NCBI RefSeq assembly: GCF_900156305.1 | Contig: NZ_FTPL01000002.1 | Span: 62,001 to 126,000 of the forward strand | DNA length: 64,000 nt | Origin: Edaphobacillus lindanitolerans | Lineage (GTDB): Bacteria; Bacillota; Bacilli; Bacillales_A; Planococcaceae | Direction of reading: 5' to 3' | Shown here: positions 1 to 10,929 of the stretch, in pieces | How the letters are laid out: each line of letters starts with the position of its first letter | How positions within the stretch are numbered: position 1 is the first letter of the stretch | Notes under the pieces: model-generated | What the model was told of the DNA's origin: nothing | What the model saw: only the letters and a program-made list of their open reading frames with translations | Database searches by the model: none | Made by a program: the position numbers and the translations under genes

Positions 1-1
1 C

Positions 2-1929
<1,928 letters not shown>

Positions 1930-1945
1930 ATATACCCTACACAAC

Positions 1946-1986
1946 CGCTCCGGCCGGCAATTTGCAGCCCGGAGCGATTTTTCTTT
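1946..1986 (+). terminator. Intrinsic terminator of xpt-pbuX
   Basis: An 8-bp perfect stem (CGCTCCGG at 1946-1953 with CCGGAGCG at 1969-1976) is followed by a T-rich tract, 17 nt after the pbuX stop. Confidence 0.85.
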
Positions 1987-2035
1987 CCCGGTTCATCAGG
2001 CTAAAGGAATTCAGAACTTCCCATCAGCCGGCGTC

Positions 2036-2044
2036 TGATAGAAT
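2036..2044 (+). promoter_or_regulatory. Possible extended -10 promoter for yitT
   Basis: TGaTAGAAT matches an extended -10 (TGnTATAAT with one mismatch). No good -35 hexamer is seen at 16-18 bp, as expected for the extended class. It lies just upstream of the yitT ribosome site. Confidence 0.4.
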
Positions 2045-2070
2045 GAGGGAGTCAATAGGAGGTTTGAGTC

Positions 2071-2931
2071 ATGGGGAATCATACAATCACCAAGTCACCC
2101 GCTTACGATTATCTGCTGATCATCTTCGGCGCTGCGCTCGTCGGCCTGAGCTTCAATCTGTTCTTGCTGCCGACGAAGATCGCGGCCGGCGGAGTTTCGG
2201 GGATCAGCACCATCCTTTATGAAATGAAAGGATGGAACCCGGCGTATGTACAATGGTCGATCAGCCTGCCGCTGTTCGTGCTTGCAGTTCTGCTCGTCGG
2301 AAAAGAGTTCAGCCTGAAGTCGCTCGTCGGTACGTTTTTTGTCCCGTTCACGATCTGGGTGACCGGAGGCATCAATGTGCACGTCGAAAATCCGCTGCTC
2401 GGGTCCATCTACGGAGGGATGCTGATCGGAATCGGCCTCGGGATCGTCTACCGGGGTAACGGGTCCACAGGAGGCACGGCGATGATCGCCCAGATTTTGA
2501 AGAAGTTCACGGGCATCTCCAGCGGATTCGCACAGCTGCTCGTCGACGGATGCGTCGTTCTCGCATCGGCGCTCGTGTTCGACTTCGAACTGGCTCTGTA
2601 TGCGCTCATGTCGATCTACGTCACCAGCAAGGTCATCGACTTCGTCCAACTGCGGACGTCACCGACAAAGCTGGTCCTCATCATTACGGAGAGGGAAGCG
2701 GACGTACAGGCGATCATCCGGGAAGAAGTCGACCGGGGCATGACGAAAATGCGAGTGGTCGGCGGCCACTCCTCAAAAGAGCGGACGATGATCCTGTCCG
2801 TCGTCGAACAATCCGAAGCGGTATACCTGAAAAAACTGCTTGAAGAAAAAGAACCTACTTCCTTCGTTATATTCCTCAATGCGTCTGAAATACTGGGCAG
2901 GGGATTCTCTTCGGAGAGGATTTATGAATAA
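2071..2931 (+). CDS. YitT family membrane protein (DUF161 + DUF2179)
   Basis: An integral membrane protein of 286 residues with about five hydrophobic segments in residues 10-170 and a soluble C-terminal domain (about 200-280, DUF2179 type, LVLIITEREADVQAIIRE). Family function is unknown; some relatives are linked to transport or sporulation. AGGAGG sits 9 nt before the ATG. It has its own putative promoter after the pbuX terminator. Bacillus genomes hold several paralogues, so no specific gene name is given. Confidence 0.85.
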   Translation: MGNHTITKSPAYDYLLIIFGAALVGLSFNLFLLPTKIAAGGVSGISTILYEMKGWNPAYVQWSISLPLFVLAVLLVGKEFSLKSLVGTFFVPFTIWVTGGINVHVENPLLGSIYGGMLIGIGLGIVYRGNGSTGGTAMIAQILKKFTGISSGFAQLLVDGCVVLASALVFDFELALYALMSIYVTSKVIDFVQLRTSPTKLVLIITEREADVQAIIREEVDRGMTKMRVVGGHSSKERTMILSVVEQSEAVYLKKLLEEKEPTSFVIFLNASEILGRGFSSERIYE

Positions 2932-2973
2932 AAGGCACGATTTCACAGCAAAATAAGGATAAGGCTCATTGGA

Positions 2974-3093
2974 AAAGAGCAAGGGCGTCGTTTGACACCA
3001 GTTGGCATGCCGGCCATCCAGAAACTCGCGCGAAGCGGGGACAGGGAAGCTTGGCGGTGATCCGCGGGTATGCGACTGTAGCCCTTGCTCTTT
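2974..3093. ncRNA. Candidate structured RNA or MITE-like element
   Basis: A 13-bp perfect inverted repeat (AAAGAGCAAGGGC at 2974-2986, GCCCTTGCTCTTT at 3081-3093) encloses 94 nt. GUCG (2987-2990) can continue the stem with CGAC (3073-3076). Inside are possible hairpins UGGC/GCCA near 3003-3016, CUCGC/GCGGG near 3025-3039 and GCGG/CCGC near 3054-3065. No open reading frame explains it. It matches no riboswitch class I can recall in full. It lies 43 nt after yitT and 222 nt before nupC. Either strand could be the transcribed one, and no target-site duplication is obvious. Confidence 0.4.
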
Positions 3094-3212
3094 GCTTTCA
3101 TTCAGGGCGGAGCCGTGAGGTTTGGCAGGCAGGACAGAAGGGGAAAGCGGAAGTGGATCATCTTCCAGATGCTTCGGGCAATTCCGCATTTAACTTAAAT
3201 AGTAGTTGACCG

Positions 3213-3240
3213 TTGAATTGCCATGCACTTTTTTGATAAC
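3213..3240 (+). promoter_or_regulatory. Possible promoter for nupC
   Basis: TTGAAT (3213-3218), a 16-bp spacer and GATAAC (3235-3240) resemble a weak SigA promoter ahead of the nucleoside transporter. A second TTGACC occurs at 3206-3211. Confidence 0.35.
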
Positions 3241-3248
3241 GTTTGTGT

Positions 3249-3262
3249 GTCTGATGTCAGAC
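3249..3262. promoter_or_regulatory. Palindromic operator candidate upstream of nupC
   Basis: GTCTGATGTCAGAC is a perfect 6-bp inverted repeat with a 2-bp centre. It sits just downstream of the candidate -10, a usual place for a repressor operator. The regulator is unknown. Confidence 0.4.
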
Positions 3263-3314
3263 CACTATCAAAGATAACCGCCTCATGACGGTTTCGGAAT
3301 GTTGAGGGATCCAA

Positions 3315-4511
3315 ATGAATATTTTGTGGGGGCTTCTTGGTATTGTCGCCGTGCTCGGGCTTGCCTTCCTGATGTCGAATGCCAAGCGATCGGTGAAGCC
3401 GAGAACGATCATCGGAGGTTTGGCCATCCAGCTGGTGTTTGCGTTCGCCGTCCTGAAGTGGGAGACGGGGAGAAAGGCACTGGAATGGTTCTCCGGAGCA
3501 GTCCAGAGCGTAATCGATTACGCGGGAGAAGGCGTGGCGTTTCTGTTCGGAGACAAATTTGGATTTGTGTTTGCGTTTAACGTGCTGACGGTCATCATCT
3601 TTTTCTCTGCACTTATTTCCGTGCTCTATTATCTGGGGATCATGCAGTGGGTGATCAAGCTGATCGGGGGCGGGCTGTCCAAGCTGCTCGGCACGAGCAA
3701 GGCTGAATCCGTCTCGGCTGCGGCCAACATTTTCGTCGGACAGACTGAGGCGCCGCTCGTCATCCGGCCGTTCATATCCGGGATGACCCAGTCGGAGCTC
3801 TTCGCGGTCATGACCGGCGGCCTCGCTTCGGTTTCCGGGTCCGTGCTGGCAGGTTACGCGCTGCTCGGCGTTCCGCTGGAATATCTGCTTGCCGCCAGCT
3901 TCATGGCGGCACCGGCCGGTCTGATCATGGCGAAAATCATGATTCCTGAGCGGGACAAGCCAAAGGATGAATTGTTCGAGATGGAGCGGGACAGCGAATC
4001 AGTGAATGTGATCGATGCCGCTGCAAAAGGGGCGGGGGACGGACTGAAGCTCGCCGCGAACGTCGGAGCCATGCTCCTGGCCTTCATCGCCTTGATCGCG
4101 CTCCTGAACGGGCTGCTCGGCTTCGTCGGCGGATTGTTCGGACTGCAGAACCTGACAATCGAAGGGATTCTCGGATACGTGTTCGCGCCGCTCGCGTTTG
4201 TGATCGGAGTGCCGTGGGAAGAAGCGATCAAGGCCGGAAGCTTCATCGGCCAGAAGCTCATCCTGAATGAATTCGTCGCATACTCTTCATTTGCACCGCA
4301 GATCCCGGACCTGTCGCCGAAGACCGCGATCATCGTCTCGTTCGCGCTGTGCGGGTTCGCCAATCTGAGCTCGCTCGCCATCCTGCTCGGCGGCCTTGGC
4401 GGGCTGGCACCCGATCGCCGTCCGGATATTGCCCGGCTCGGCATGCGTGCGGTCGCGGGCGGTGCGCTCGCTTCACTCCTCAGCGCGGCCATTGCCGGCA
4501 TGTTCATCTGA
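3315..4511 (+). CDS. Concentrative nucleoside transporter (CNT/NupC family)
   Basis: Cation-coupled uptake of nucleosides. The 398-residue polytopic protein has a short N-terminal TM block, then the CNT core. The family motif [12 protein letters not shown] lies at about residues 141-152, followed by [16 protein letters not shown], which forms the substrate and cation site in the family. The start follows TGAGGGA by 6 nt. It is a single-gene unit closed by a strong terminator. The purine nucleoside phosphorylase gene at 36.5 kb could act on imported nucleosides. Substrate range cannot be read from the sequence, and Bacillus has NupC and NupG types. Confidence 0.93.
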   Translation: MNILWGLLGIVAVLGLAFLMSNAKRSVKPRTIIGGLAIQLVFAFAVLKWETGRKALEWFSGAVQSVIDYAGEGVAFLFGDKFGFVFAFNVLTVIIFFSALISVLYYLGIMQWVIKLIGGGLSKLLGTSKAESVSAAANIFVGQTEAPLVIRPFISGMTQSELFAVMTGGLASVSGSVLAGYALLGVPLEYLLAASFMAAPAGLIMAKIMIPERDKPKDELFEMERDSESVNVIDAAAKGAGDGLKLAANVGAMLLAFIALIALLNGLLGFVGGLFGLQNLTIEGILGYVFAPLAFVIGVPWEEAIKAGSFIGQKLILNEFVAYSSFAPQIPDLSPKTAIIVSFALCGFANLSSLAILLGGLGGLAPDRRPDIARLGMRAVAGGALASLLSAAIAGMFI

Positions 4512-4520
4512 TGAAATGGA

Positions 4521-4558
4521 AAAGGGATGCGTCCGACTCGGTCGGAGCATCCCTTTTT
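4521..4558 (+). terminator. Intrinsic terminator of nupC
   Basis: AAGGGATGC pairs with GCATCCCTT; an inner TCCGAC/GTCGGA stem extends it. A run of five T follows. Confidence 0.93.
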
Positions 4559-4857
4559 GCGGTAACGTTCTTATTGAATCTAATCGAATTCCCTTTGCCC
4601 CGGCATTCTGCCGGCGGCTCTTTGCCGCGGTGTGATCCATCCACATGACAACTTAAGCAATGCAATCCCTGCCTGCTATTGCATCCTTGCGGCCCTGAAG
4701 CCGCGCCAGTGTGAATAAGTCCTCTCCGTACCATACGGATGGACGCCAATCTCGCCGATTCCGTTCTGAAACATTACATTCAATCAGTATACGGCGTTCC
4801 GTCCGTTTTGTAAAGAGATTTGATCCAGACCGATGTTGCTTCAATTCCGTCCGGTCC
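4559..4857. other. Intergenic region without a recognisable gene
   Basis: About 300 bp between the nupC terminator and the end of the convergent ABC exporter. Open frames here lack ribosome sites and run into the antisense strand of the exporter. The only structure seen is a 7-bp inverted repeat, ATGCAAT (4660-4666) and ATTGCAT (4678-4684). No U-tract terminator for the exporter was found. Confidence 0.5.
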
Positions 4858-6588
4858 TCAAACCAGCTGTTGTTCGGCGTACCGACGGTAGACCGGATGG
4901 GTTTTGAGCAATTCCTTATGCTTGCCGATGCCGGTGACCCGGCCTTCCTCGATGAAGACGATCTTGTCTGCGTCGACGATCGTCGACAGACGGTGTGCAA
5001 TCGCAAAAGTAGTCCGGCCTTCCATGAGCCGCGAGAGGGCTTCCTGGACCATCGCTTCCGAATGGCTGTCGAGGCTGGCCGTTGCCTCGTCCATCATGAG
5101 GATCAGCGGATCCCGGAGGAATGCCCGGGCGATGGCGATCCGCTGCCGCTGGCCTCCGGACAGTTTGATCCCGCGTTCCCCGATTTCTGTGTCCAGACCG
5201 TCCGGGAAGTCACGGATGAATCCGGCCGCATAGGCCATTTCTGCCGCAGCCCACAGCTTGCCGTCATCCGGCCGTCCCGTGCTGTCCATCCCGTAAAGCA
5301 GATTGTCGCGGATCGTTCCGGACATCATGGAACTGTCCTGTGCCACGTAACCGATCCGGCGCCGCCAGCTCTCAAGGGAGAGTTCGGAGATCGGGACATC
5401 ACCGACGAGGATCATCCCGCTGTCAGGTTCATAAAAGCGCTCAAGCAAGGAAAACAGCGTCGATTTCCCGCCGCCGCTCGGTCCTGCAAAAGCAATCATC
5501 TCGCCGGGGTTGGCCGTGAAGCTGATCTCTTGGAGCACGGGTTCTTCAGCGCTGTAGGAAAAGCTCACCCGATCAAGCGTAACGGCCTTCCCGCCGATGT
5601 CCGCGCTTCCGCCTGTCTGTCCCGGTTCCGGTTCGAGACCGAGGATATGCGCGATCCGCTCCGTTGCGCCTTTCGCTTTCTGAAGTTGGGTGAAGAACAT
5701 GGCGAACGAAGTGACCGGCATGATGATCTGGAACAGATAAAGCAGGAAGGCGACGAGCGTTCCGGTCGACATGGACCCGCTTGAAACCCGGATACCCCCA
5801 TAGACGATGATGCAAACGATCACCGCCATGAGGACAAGGTTCATGAGCGGTCCGATCACGGAGATGATCTTCGCTTCCCTGAGGCCAAACTGCATGAGCC
5901 GGCCGATGCCGCCAAGACCCTTCTTTTCTTCGTCTGCTTCGGCATTCGATGCTTTCATGAGCCGGATCTCGCTGATCGTCTGCTGGATGCTTCCGCTGAA
6001 GGCAGCCGTCTCGTCCTGCATCCCGCGGGAGATTTTCGCCATCCTCTTGCCGAGCGGAATCATGATCAGGACAGTGACCGGAACCGAGATCAACATGACG
6101 AGGGTCATCTTCCAGTCCATGATGAGCAGGAGGGTGACGGCACCGATGATCGAGATGATCCCGCTCACAAACTGCGGGACATGATCGGAAATGAGTTCAC
6201 GGACGATGCCGGTATCATTGACGATCCGGCTGACCGTCCCGCCGCTCGGCTCATTGTCGAAGTGGGACACCGGCAGCCGCAGAAGCTTTCGCCACATCCT
6301 GCCGCGAAGCTCGGCGACAACTTTTTGCCCCGAATAACTGAGCAGGAAGCTCGACAGGCCGCTGATGACCGCCTGCAGCAGAAACGCCGCAGCAATTCCG
6401 GCGATCAGCGGGGTGCTGAGCGAGGCGACGGAGAATCCGTCGACCAGATTGCGGGTGAGCAGCGGGATGGCCAGTGAGACGAGCGTCGTGATGAGGAACC
6501 CTGAAAGCCCGGCGGCCATCGCCGCTTTCGGGAACCGCGTCGACCTCAAAAGCTGGTAGAATGGTTGTTTTTCGTAGTTTTGATCCAT
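4858..6588 (-). CDS. ABC exporter half-transporter (membrane domain fused to ATPase)
   Basis: A type IV ABC exporter of 576 residues that probably works as a homodimer exporting a drug or lipid-like substrate. Residues 20-310 hold six TM helices; the ATPase follows. Visible motifs are Walker A GPSGGGKSTL, the signature LSGGQRQRIA, Walker B LILMMDEATASLD and the switch histidine in AIAHRLST, all intact. The ATG follows GAAAGGA. It is transcribed divergently from the diguanylate cyclase gene. A single half-transporter with no partner in the window fits a BmrA/LmrA-like homodimer. The substrate is unknown. Confidence 0.9.
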   Translation of the reverse strand: MDQNYEKQPFYQLLRSTRFPKAAMAAGLSGFLITTLVSLAIPLLTRNLVDGFSVASLSTPLIAGIAAAFLLQAVISGLSSFLLSYSGQKVVAELRGRMWRKLLRLPVSHFDNEPSGGTVSRIVNDTGIVRELISDHVPQFVSGIISIIGAVTLLLIMDWKMTLVMLISVPVTVLIMIPLGKRMAKISRGMQDETAAFSGSIQQTISEIRLMKASNAEADEEKKGLGGIGRLMQFGLREAKIISVIGPLMNLVLMAVIVCIIVYGGIRVSSGSMSTGTLVAFLLYLFQIIMPVTSFAMFFTQLQKAKGATERIAHILGLEPEPGQTGGSADIGGKAVTLDRVSFSYSAEEPVLQEISFTANPGEMIAFAGPSGGGKSTLFSLLERFYEPDSGMILVGDVPISELSLESWRRRIGYVAQDSSMMSGTIRDNLLYGMDSTGRPDDGKLWAAAEMAYAAGFIRDFPDGLDTEIGERGIKLSGGQRQRIAIARAFLRDPLILMMDEATASLDSHSEAMVQEALSRLMEGRTTFAIAHRLSTIVDADKIVFIEEGRVTGIGKHKELLKTHPVYRRYAEQQLV

Positions 6589-6718
6589 GTCTTTAATCCT
6601 TTCTCACTGCCGGGTTTGTTTGCAGATGTCCGGAATGGATGGAAGCTGCGGCTTGAAAATTCAGAAGCATCCGCATTTCCCCTTCGTCCGACAAAAAGCC
6701 TTTGTATGCCTTTAAATA

Positions 6719-6727
6719 TGCTATACT
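6719..6727 (+). promoter_or_regulatory. Extended -10 promoter for the diguanylate cyclase gene
   Basis: TGcTATACT is a good extended -10. Because it lies downstream of the first in-frame ATG (6702), it argues that translation starts later, at the TTG at 6765. Confidence 0.5.
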
Positions 6728-6764
6728 ATTTGGCATTGTGAATCCAATAGGGGGACAGCAACCA

Positions 6765-7397
6765 TTGGGGGTTAAAGGCAGACTGGCAGCAATTGTTGTC
6801 GTCATTCTTTTTAATTTGATGCGTTACTTCTACTATCACGTGCTGTGGAAAGTTCCATTCAGGCCAAGTTTTTTCATCCTGGCTGCGGTTTTCCTGGCCG
6901 TTGCATGGTTTGGCGGCTATCAGTATGACCGGGCCGAGTACATGGCGAGCCGGGATCCGCTGACCGGCGCATTCAACCGAAGGTCGCTCATCTCGCATTT
7001 CGGGAGACTGGCCGGACGCGGGAACAAGAAATTCGCCGTCATCCTTTTCGACCTGGATGACTTCAAGGAGATCAATGACCGGTTTGGACATGAAGCCGGA
7101 GATTCTGTTTTAAGGACATTTTCCGAGGATCTCCGGTCGTTCATCGGCGGGCGGGGGATCGTCGCGAGATGGGGCGGCGATGAATTCCTTGCGGTCATCC
7201 GGGATCCCGAGGGGAATTTCCGCGAACGATTCACCGACGAAATGATGAAGAGCATCCACTCGCTGTCATGCGAAGGCGGACGTTCGATCGGAGTTTCATT
7301 CGGGATGGCGGTTTATCCGGATGACGGACACGATTTGGAAACACTTGTGGATGCGGCGGACCGCTCCATGTACAGGGATAAGCTTGCAGGAAAATGA
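6765..7397 (+). CDS. Membrane-anchored GGDEF diguanylate cyclase
   Basis: Probably makes c-di-GMP from two GTP. Two hydrophobic helices lie in the first 50 residues, then a GGDEF domain (about 60-210). The active-site loop RWGGDEF is intact (GGDEF at about 137-141), and the metal-binding LFDLDDFKEIND segment is present. No RxxD inhibitory site is evident five residues before the GGDEF. The TTG start follows AGGGGG by about 10 nt and the extended -10 by 40 nt; an ATG at 6702 would overlap the promoter. There is no separate sensor domain beyond the membrane part. Confidence 0.85.
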   Translation: MGVKGRLAAIVVVILFNLMRYFYYHVLWKVPFRPSFFILAAVFLAVAWFGGYQYDRAEYMASRDPLTGAFNRRSLISHFGRLAGRGNKKFAVILFDLDDFKEINDRFGHEAGDSVLRTFSEDLRSFIGGRGIVARWGGDEFLAVIRDPEGNFRERFTDEMMKSIHSLSCEGGRSIGVSFGMAVYPDDGHDLETLVDAADRSMYRDKLAGK

Positions 7398-7480
7398 ATC
7401 AGTCAAGGCTTATCACTTGTCGCTTCGGCCGTCTTCCTTTACGATAAAAACTGATATTTAATGGAATGAGGCAAAAACCA

Positions 7481-8542
7481 ATGAAACAATCAATCTACGG
7501 GCTGACATTCGACGCTTTGCAGGAATGGATGTCGGCAAACGGACAGCAAAGGTTCCGAACCAAACAGGTGTGGGACTGGTTATATAAGAAACGCGTGAAA
7601 TCATTTGATGAAATGAAGAACGTCAATAAAGAGTGCCGCCTTCTCCTTGAAGAGCAGTTTGATCTCCGGACGATGGATGTTGCCGTCAAGCAGGAGTCTT
7701 CGGACGGGACGGTCAAGTTTCTGTTCCGCCTTCAGGACGGCAATCTGATCGAGACGGTCCTCATGCATTTCAGCTACGGCCATTCCGTGTGCGTGACGAC
7801 ACAGGTCGGATGCAACATCGGCTGCAGCTTTTGTGCAAGCGGGCTCTTGCGCAAGAGCCGGGACTTGAAGGCGGGAGAGATCGTCGAGCAGATCATGAAC
7901 GTCCAGGAATATCTCGACGGAATGGGCGAAGGGGCACGCGTGTCAAACATTGTCGTCATGGGGATTGGCGAGCCGTTCGACAACTACGACAATCTGATGG
8001 CCTTCCTCCGCATCGTGAATGACGGCGACGGCCTTTCCATCGGCGCCCGCCACATCACCGTGTCGACGAGCGGCCTTGTCAAAGGCATCCGGGCTTTCGC
8101 CGATGAAGACCTCCAGGTCAACCTGGCTCTTTCCATCCATGCGCCAAACAATGAGCTGCGTACCCGGATCATGAAGATCAACAAGGCATTCCCGCTTGAG
8201 CAGGTGATGGACGCGATCGACTACTTCCTTTCGAAAAAGAACCGACGGATCACATTCGAGTATATCCTGCTTGATGGAGTGAACGACCATGTCGAGGAAG
8301 CCGTGCAGCTTGCAAAGCTTCTGCAGAACAAGAAGCACCTCAGTTATGTGAACCTGATCCCGTACAATCCGGTCGATGAGCACGACCAATACAAACGCAG
8401 CTCGAAGGAATCCATCGATAAATTCGAGAAGGCGCTCAAGCAGAAAGGCATCCAATGCGGCGTCCGGCTCGAACACGGGACCGATATCGATGCCGCCTGC
8501 GGACAGCTGCGCAGCAAGCAGATCAAAAAATCCGTTTCCTGA
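7481..8542 (+). CDS. rlmN: 23S rRNA (adenine-2503-C2)-methyltransferase, radical SAM
   Basis: Methylates A2503 of 23S rRNA (and A37 of some tRNAs in other species) by a radical SAM mechanism. The 4Fe-4S motif CxxxCxxC is at C111, C115 and C118 ([12 protein letters not shown]). The two family cysteines are C104 (HSVC) and C340 (DIDAACGQL). The length of 353 fits RlmN. The ATG at 7481 has GAGG at 9 nt; an in-frame ATG at 7466 lacks a good site. The family also contains Cfr (C8 methylation), but the C-terminal [13 protein letters not shown] and overall pattern look like RlmN. It is monocistronic. Confidence 0.9.
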   Translation: MKQSIYGLTFDALQEWMSANGQQRFRTKQVWDWLYKKRVKSFDEMKNVNKECRLLLEEQFDLRTMDVAVKQESSDGTVKFLFRLQDGNLIETVLMHFSYGHSVCVTTQVGCNIGCSFCASGLLRKSRDLKAGEIVEQIMNVQEYLDGMGEGARVSNIVVMGIGEPFDNYDNLMAFLRIVNDGDGLSIGARHITVSTSGLVKGIRAFADEDLQVNLALSIHAPNNELRTRIMKINKAFPLEQVMDAIDYFLSKKNRRITFEYILLDGVNDHVEEAVQLAKLLQNKKHLSYVNLIPYNPVDEHDQYKRSSKESIDKFEKALKQKGIQCGVRLEHGTDIDAACGQLRSKQIKKSVS

Positions 8543-8608
8543 AAAAGGGGATGGAAGGTCTCCGGGCACAGGCATCGGATTTCCTTCGTCCTCTCATAAA
8601 AAACCATC

Positions 8609-8649
8609 AAGAGTCATCACTGCTGTTTCTGCGGAGATGACTCTTTTTT
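8609..8649 (+). terminator. Intrinsic terminator after rlmN
   Basis: AAGAGTCATC at 8609-8618 pairs with GATGACTCTT at 8636-8645, followed by T residues. Confidence 0.9.
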
Positions 8650-8961
8650 GTTGTTGCTATGGGGATGAGGGTTGCCATCCTCGGCGGCAGCTAACTTTCC
8701 GCGTCCTTCCGTTTACCTGCCGGAGTCTGACCCTTCAGCGTTTATGGCTCGGAAGTCGGTTTTTATCATTTTGATATCTGAAAATATAGACTTATCGGTT
8801 CGCGTGAATAGATTGGCCCATTCGGAAGTATAGTCTTTTTAGGGCCGCGCCGGGCGGCTGCCCCTTGAACAAAAAATCAATCAAGGGTTGAAATGTTCCG
8901 TGCTTTCTGACAATATGTAGAGAGAGTCATATGAAAGCGCATCCAAAAAGGAGGAATGGAA
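8650..8961. other. Leader/intergenic region of the aldehyde dehydrogenase gene
   Basis: No gene is seen. It contains three ATAG words spaced exactly 22 bp apart (8786, 8808, 8830), a 7-bp inverted repeat CCCTTGA (8862-8868) and TCAAGGG (8881-8887), and a weak cre-like match, TGAAAGCGCATCCA (8932-8945), just before the ribosome site. Any of these could serve regulation. No convincing -35/-10 pair was found. Confidence 0.4.
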
Positions 8962-10503
8962 ATGGTAGAAGCGATGAAATCGCAAGTCTATTCGAATCCG
9001 AACACTGACGGTGCCAAGGTGAACTTCAAGGAACGCTATGACAACTATATCGGCGGACAGTGGGTCCCGCCGGCCAACGGTGATTATTTTGATAACGTCA
9101 CACCGGTGACGGGGAAAGTCTTTACACAGATTGCGCGTTCGACGGAAGCGGACATTGAGAAGGCGATCGACGCTGCGCATGCAGCCAAGGATGCATGGGG
9201 AAAGACTTCCGTGGCCGAGCGGTCGAACATCCTCCTGAAGATTGCAGACCGGATTGAGGAAAACCTGGAGATGCTCGCCGTGGCGGAGACATGGGACAAC
9301 GGTAAAGCCGTCCGCGAGACGCTGAATGCCGATCTCCCGCTCGCCATCGACCATTTCCGGTATTTCGCCGGTGCGCTGCGTTCGCAGGAAGGCGGCATCA
9401 GCCAGGTTGACGACAACACCGTCGCCTACCATTTCCATGAGCCGATCGGGGTCGTCGGCCAGATCATCCCTTGGAATTTCCCGCTGCTCATGGCGGTATG
9501 GAAGCTTGCTCCCGCGCTCGCGGCAGGCAATTGCGTCGTGCTGAAGCCGGCTGAACAGACTCCGGCCTCCATCATGGTGCTCGTCGAACTGATCGAGGAC
9601 CTGCTGCCGGCCGGCGTCGTGAATGTCGTGAACGGATTCGGACTGGAAGCGGGCAAGCCGCTTGCGTCCAGCCCGCGCATCGGCAAAATCGCCTTCACAG
9701 GCGAGACGACTACGGGCCGGCTTATCATGCAATATGCGTCCCAGAATCTTATACCGGTGACGCTGGAGCTCGGCGGCAAGTCCCCGAACATCTTCTTTGA
9801 AGACATCTTTGAAGAGGACGATGCCTTCCTCGACAAGGCGGTCGAAGGATTCGTCATGTTCGCGCTCAACCAGGGTGAAGTGTGCACATGTCCTTCACGG
9901 GCACTCATCCAGGAATCGATCTATGACAAATTCATGGAACGGGCGCTCAAGCGGGTGGAGGCGATCAAGATCGGCAATCCGCTCGATCCCGAAGTCATGA
10001 TGGGCGCCCAGGCATCCACTGAACAGATGGAAAAGATCCAGTCCTATCTGAAGATCGGCAAGGAAGAGGGGGCCGAGTGCCTGACTGGCGGTGAACGGAA
10101 TCATCTTGAGGGGGATCTTGAGGACGGCTATTACATCAAGCCGACCGTTTTCAAGGGCAACAATAAAATGCGCATCTTCCAGGAAGAGATCTTCGGGCCT
10201 GTCGTGGCTGTCACGACATTCAAGGACAAGGAAGAGGCGCTCCAAATCGCGAACGACACGCTCTATGGCCTCGGGGCCGGCGTCTGGACGCGGGACATGA
10301 ACACCGCCTACCGGTTCGGCCGCGGTATTCAGGCGGGCAGGGTCTGGACGAACTGCTACCACGCATATCCTGCGCATGCGGCGTTCGGAGGCTATAAGAT
10401 GTCCGGCATCGGCCGCGAAAACCACCTGATGATGCTCAACCACTATCAGCAGACGAAAAACCTCCTCATCAGCTATGATGAGAACAAGCAAGGATTCTTC
10501 TGA
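8962..10503 (+). CDS. Aldehyde dehydrogenase (NAD-dependent, acetaldehyde/ExaC-like)
   Basis: Oxidises an aldehyde, probably acetaldehyde or another short-chain one, to the acid. The 513-residue ALDH fold carries the catalytic Cys308 in NQGEVCTC and Glu269 in LELGGKSP. The cofactor-site sequence [17 protein letters not shown] is present. The ATG at 8962 has GGAGG at 7 nt; an ATG at 8956 sits on the ribosome site and is rejected. The DUF779 gene follows after 19 nt, a pairing common for ExaC/AldB-type acetaldehyde dehydrogenases. The upstream inverted repeat and cre-like site suggest substrate or carbon control (inference). Confidence 0.9.
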   Translation: MVEAMKSQVYSNPNTDGAKVNFKERYDNYIGGQWVPPANGDYFDNVTPVTGKVFTQIARSTEADIEKAIDAAHAAKDAWGKTSVAERSNILLKIADRIEENLEMLAVAETWDNGKAVRETLNADLPLAIDHFRYFAGALRSQEGGISQVDDNTVAYHFHEPIGVVGQIIPWNFPLLMAVWKLAPALAAGNCVVLKPAEQTPASIMVLVELIEDLLPAGVVNVVNGFGLEAGKPLASSPRIGKIAFTGETTTGRLIMQYASQNLIPVTLELGGKSPNIFFEDIFEEDDAFLDKAVEGFVMFALNQGEVCTCPSRALIQESIYDKFMERALKRVEAIKIGNPLDPEVMMGAQASTEQMEKIQSYLKIGKEEGAECLTGGERNHLEGDLEDGYYIKPTVFKGNNKMRIFQEEIFGPVVAVTTFKDKEEALQIANDTLYGLGAGVWTRDMNTAYRFGRGIQAGRVWTNCYHAYPAHAAFGGYKMSGIGRENHLMMLNHYQQTKNLLISYDENKQGFF

Positions 10504-10522
10504 TCGGAAGGGAGGCAGCGCA

Positions 10523-10879
10523 ATGGTCGAACGGGTCATTGCAACCGATGCGGCAATTGAGCTGATCGACATGCTGAAAGAAAAGCACGGACCGCTGATG
10601 TTCCACCAGTCCGGCGGCTGCTGTGACGGTTCTTCCCCGATGTGTTTTCCGGAGGGCGATCTCCTCATCGGCAAACAGGACGTTCTTCTCGGTGAGATCG
10701 GGGGCGCGAAATTCTATATGAACCAAAACCAGTATGATTACTGGAAACACACGCAGATCATCATCGACGTCGTCGACGGCAGGGGCGGCATGTTTTCTCT
10801 TGAAGGCGTGGAGGGAAAACGGTTTCTCTCCCGTTCCCGTGCCTTTTCCAAAGAAGAATCGGAAGCGCTCGGCATCTGA
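10523..10879 (+). CDS. DUF779 family protein
   Basis: An uncharacterised protein of 118 residues. Conserved cysteines C33, C34 and C41 lie in HQSGGCCDGSSPMC, which suggests a metal or redox site. The GxExFYMNxxQ-type segment and the C-terminal RSRAFSKEE are also visible. GGGAGG precedes the ATG by 7 nt. It sits directly behind the aldehyde dehydrogenase and before a terminator, so the two form an operon. Genes of this family recur beside acetaldehyde dehydrogenases; an accessory role for that enzyme is inference. Confidence 0.88.
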   Translation: MVERVIATDAAIELIDMLKEKHGPLMFHQSGGCCDGSSPMCFPEGDLLIGKQDVLLGEIGGAKFYMNQNQYDYWKHTQIIIDVVDGRGGMFSLEGVEGKRFLSRSRAFSKEESEALGI

Positions 10880-10892
10880 AGCGGCGTGTCCG

Positions 10893-10929
10893 AAAGCGGT
10901 TCTGTCCCTTTGGGGCAGGACCGCTTTTC
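10893..10929 (+). terminator. Intrinsic terminator of the aldehyde dehydrogenase operon
   Basis: AAAGCGGTTCTGTCCC folds on GGGCAGGACCGCTTTT (with G-U pairs), ending in TTTT. Confidence 0.88.

Noticed and set aside
3040-3082. Resemblance to the cobalamin riboswitch core (AGGGAA, GGUG, AUCC, ACUGU in order)
   Set aside because: Spacings are wrong and the GCCACUG box and the 5' conserved region are missing.
3234-3247. A cre-like sequence (TGATAACGTTTGTG) before nupC
   Set aside because: Only the left half matches the CcpA consensus; three conserved positions fail on the right.
4711-5784. A 357-codon open frame on the plus strand across the ABC exporter
   Set aside because: It is antisense to the conserved ATPase domain of the exporter and has no start signals.
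8786-8833. Three ATAG words at exact 22-bp spacing
   Set aside because: Beyond the 4-nt word the units share little, so it does not reach the level of the 21-bp arrays.
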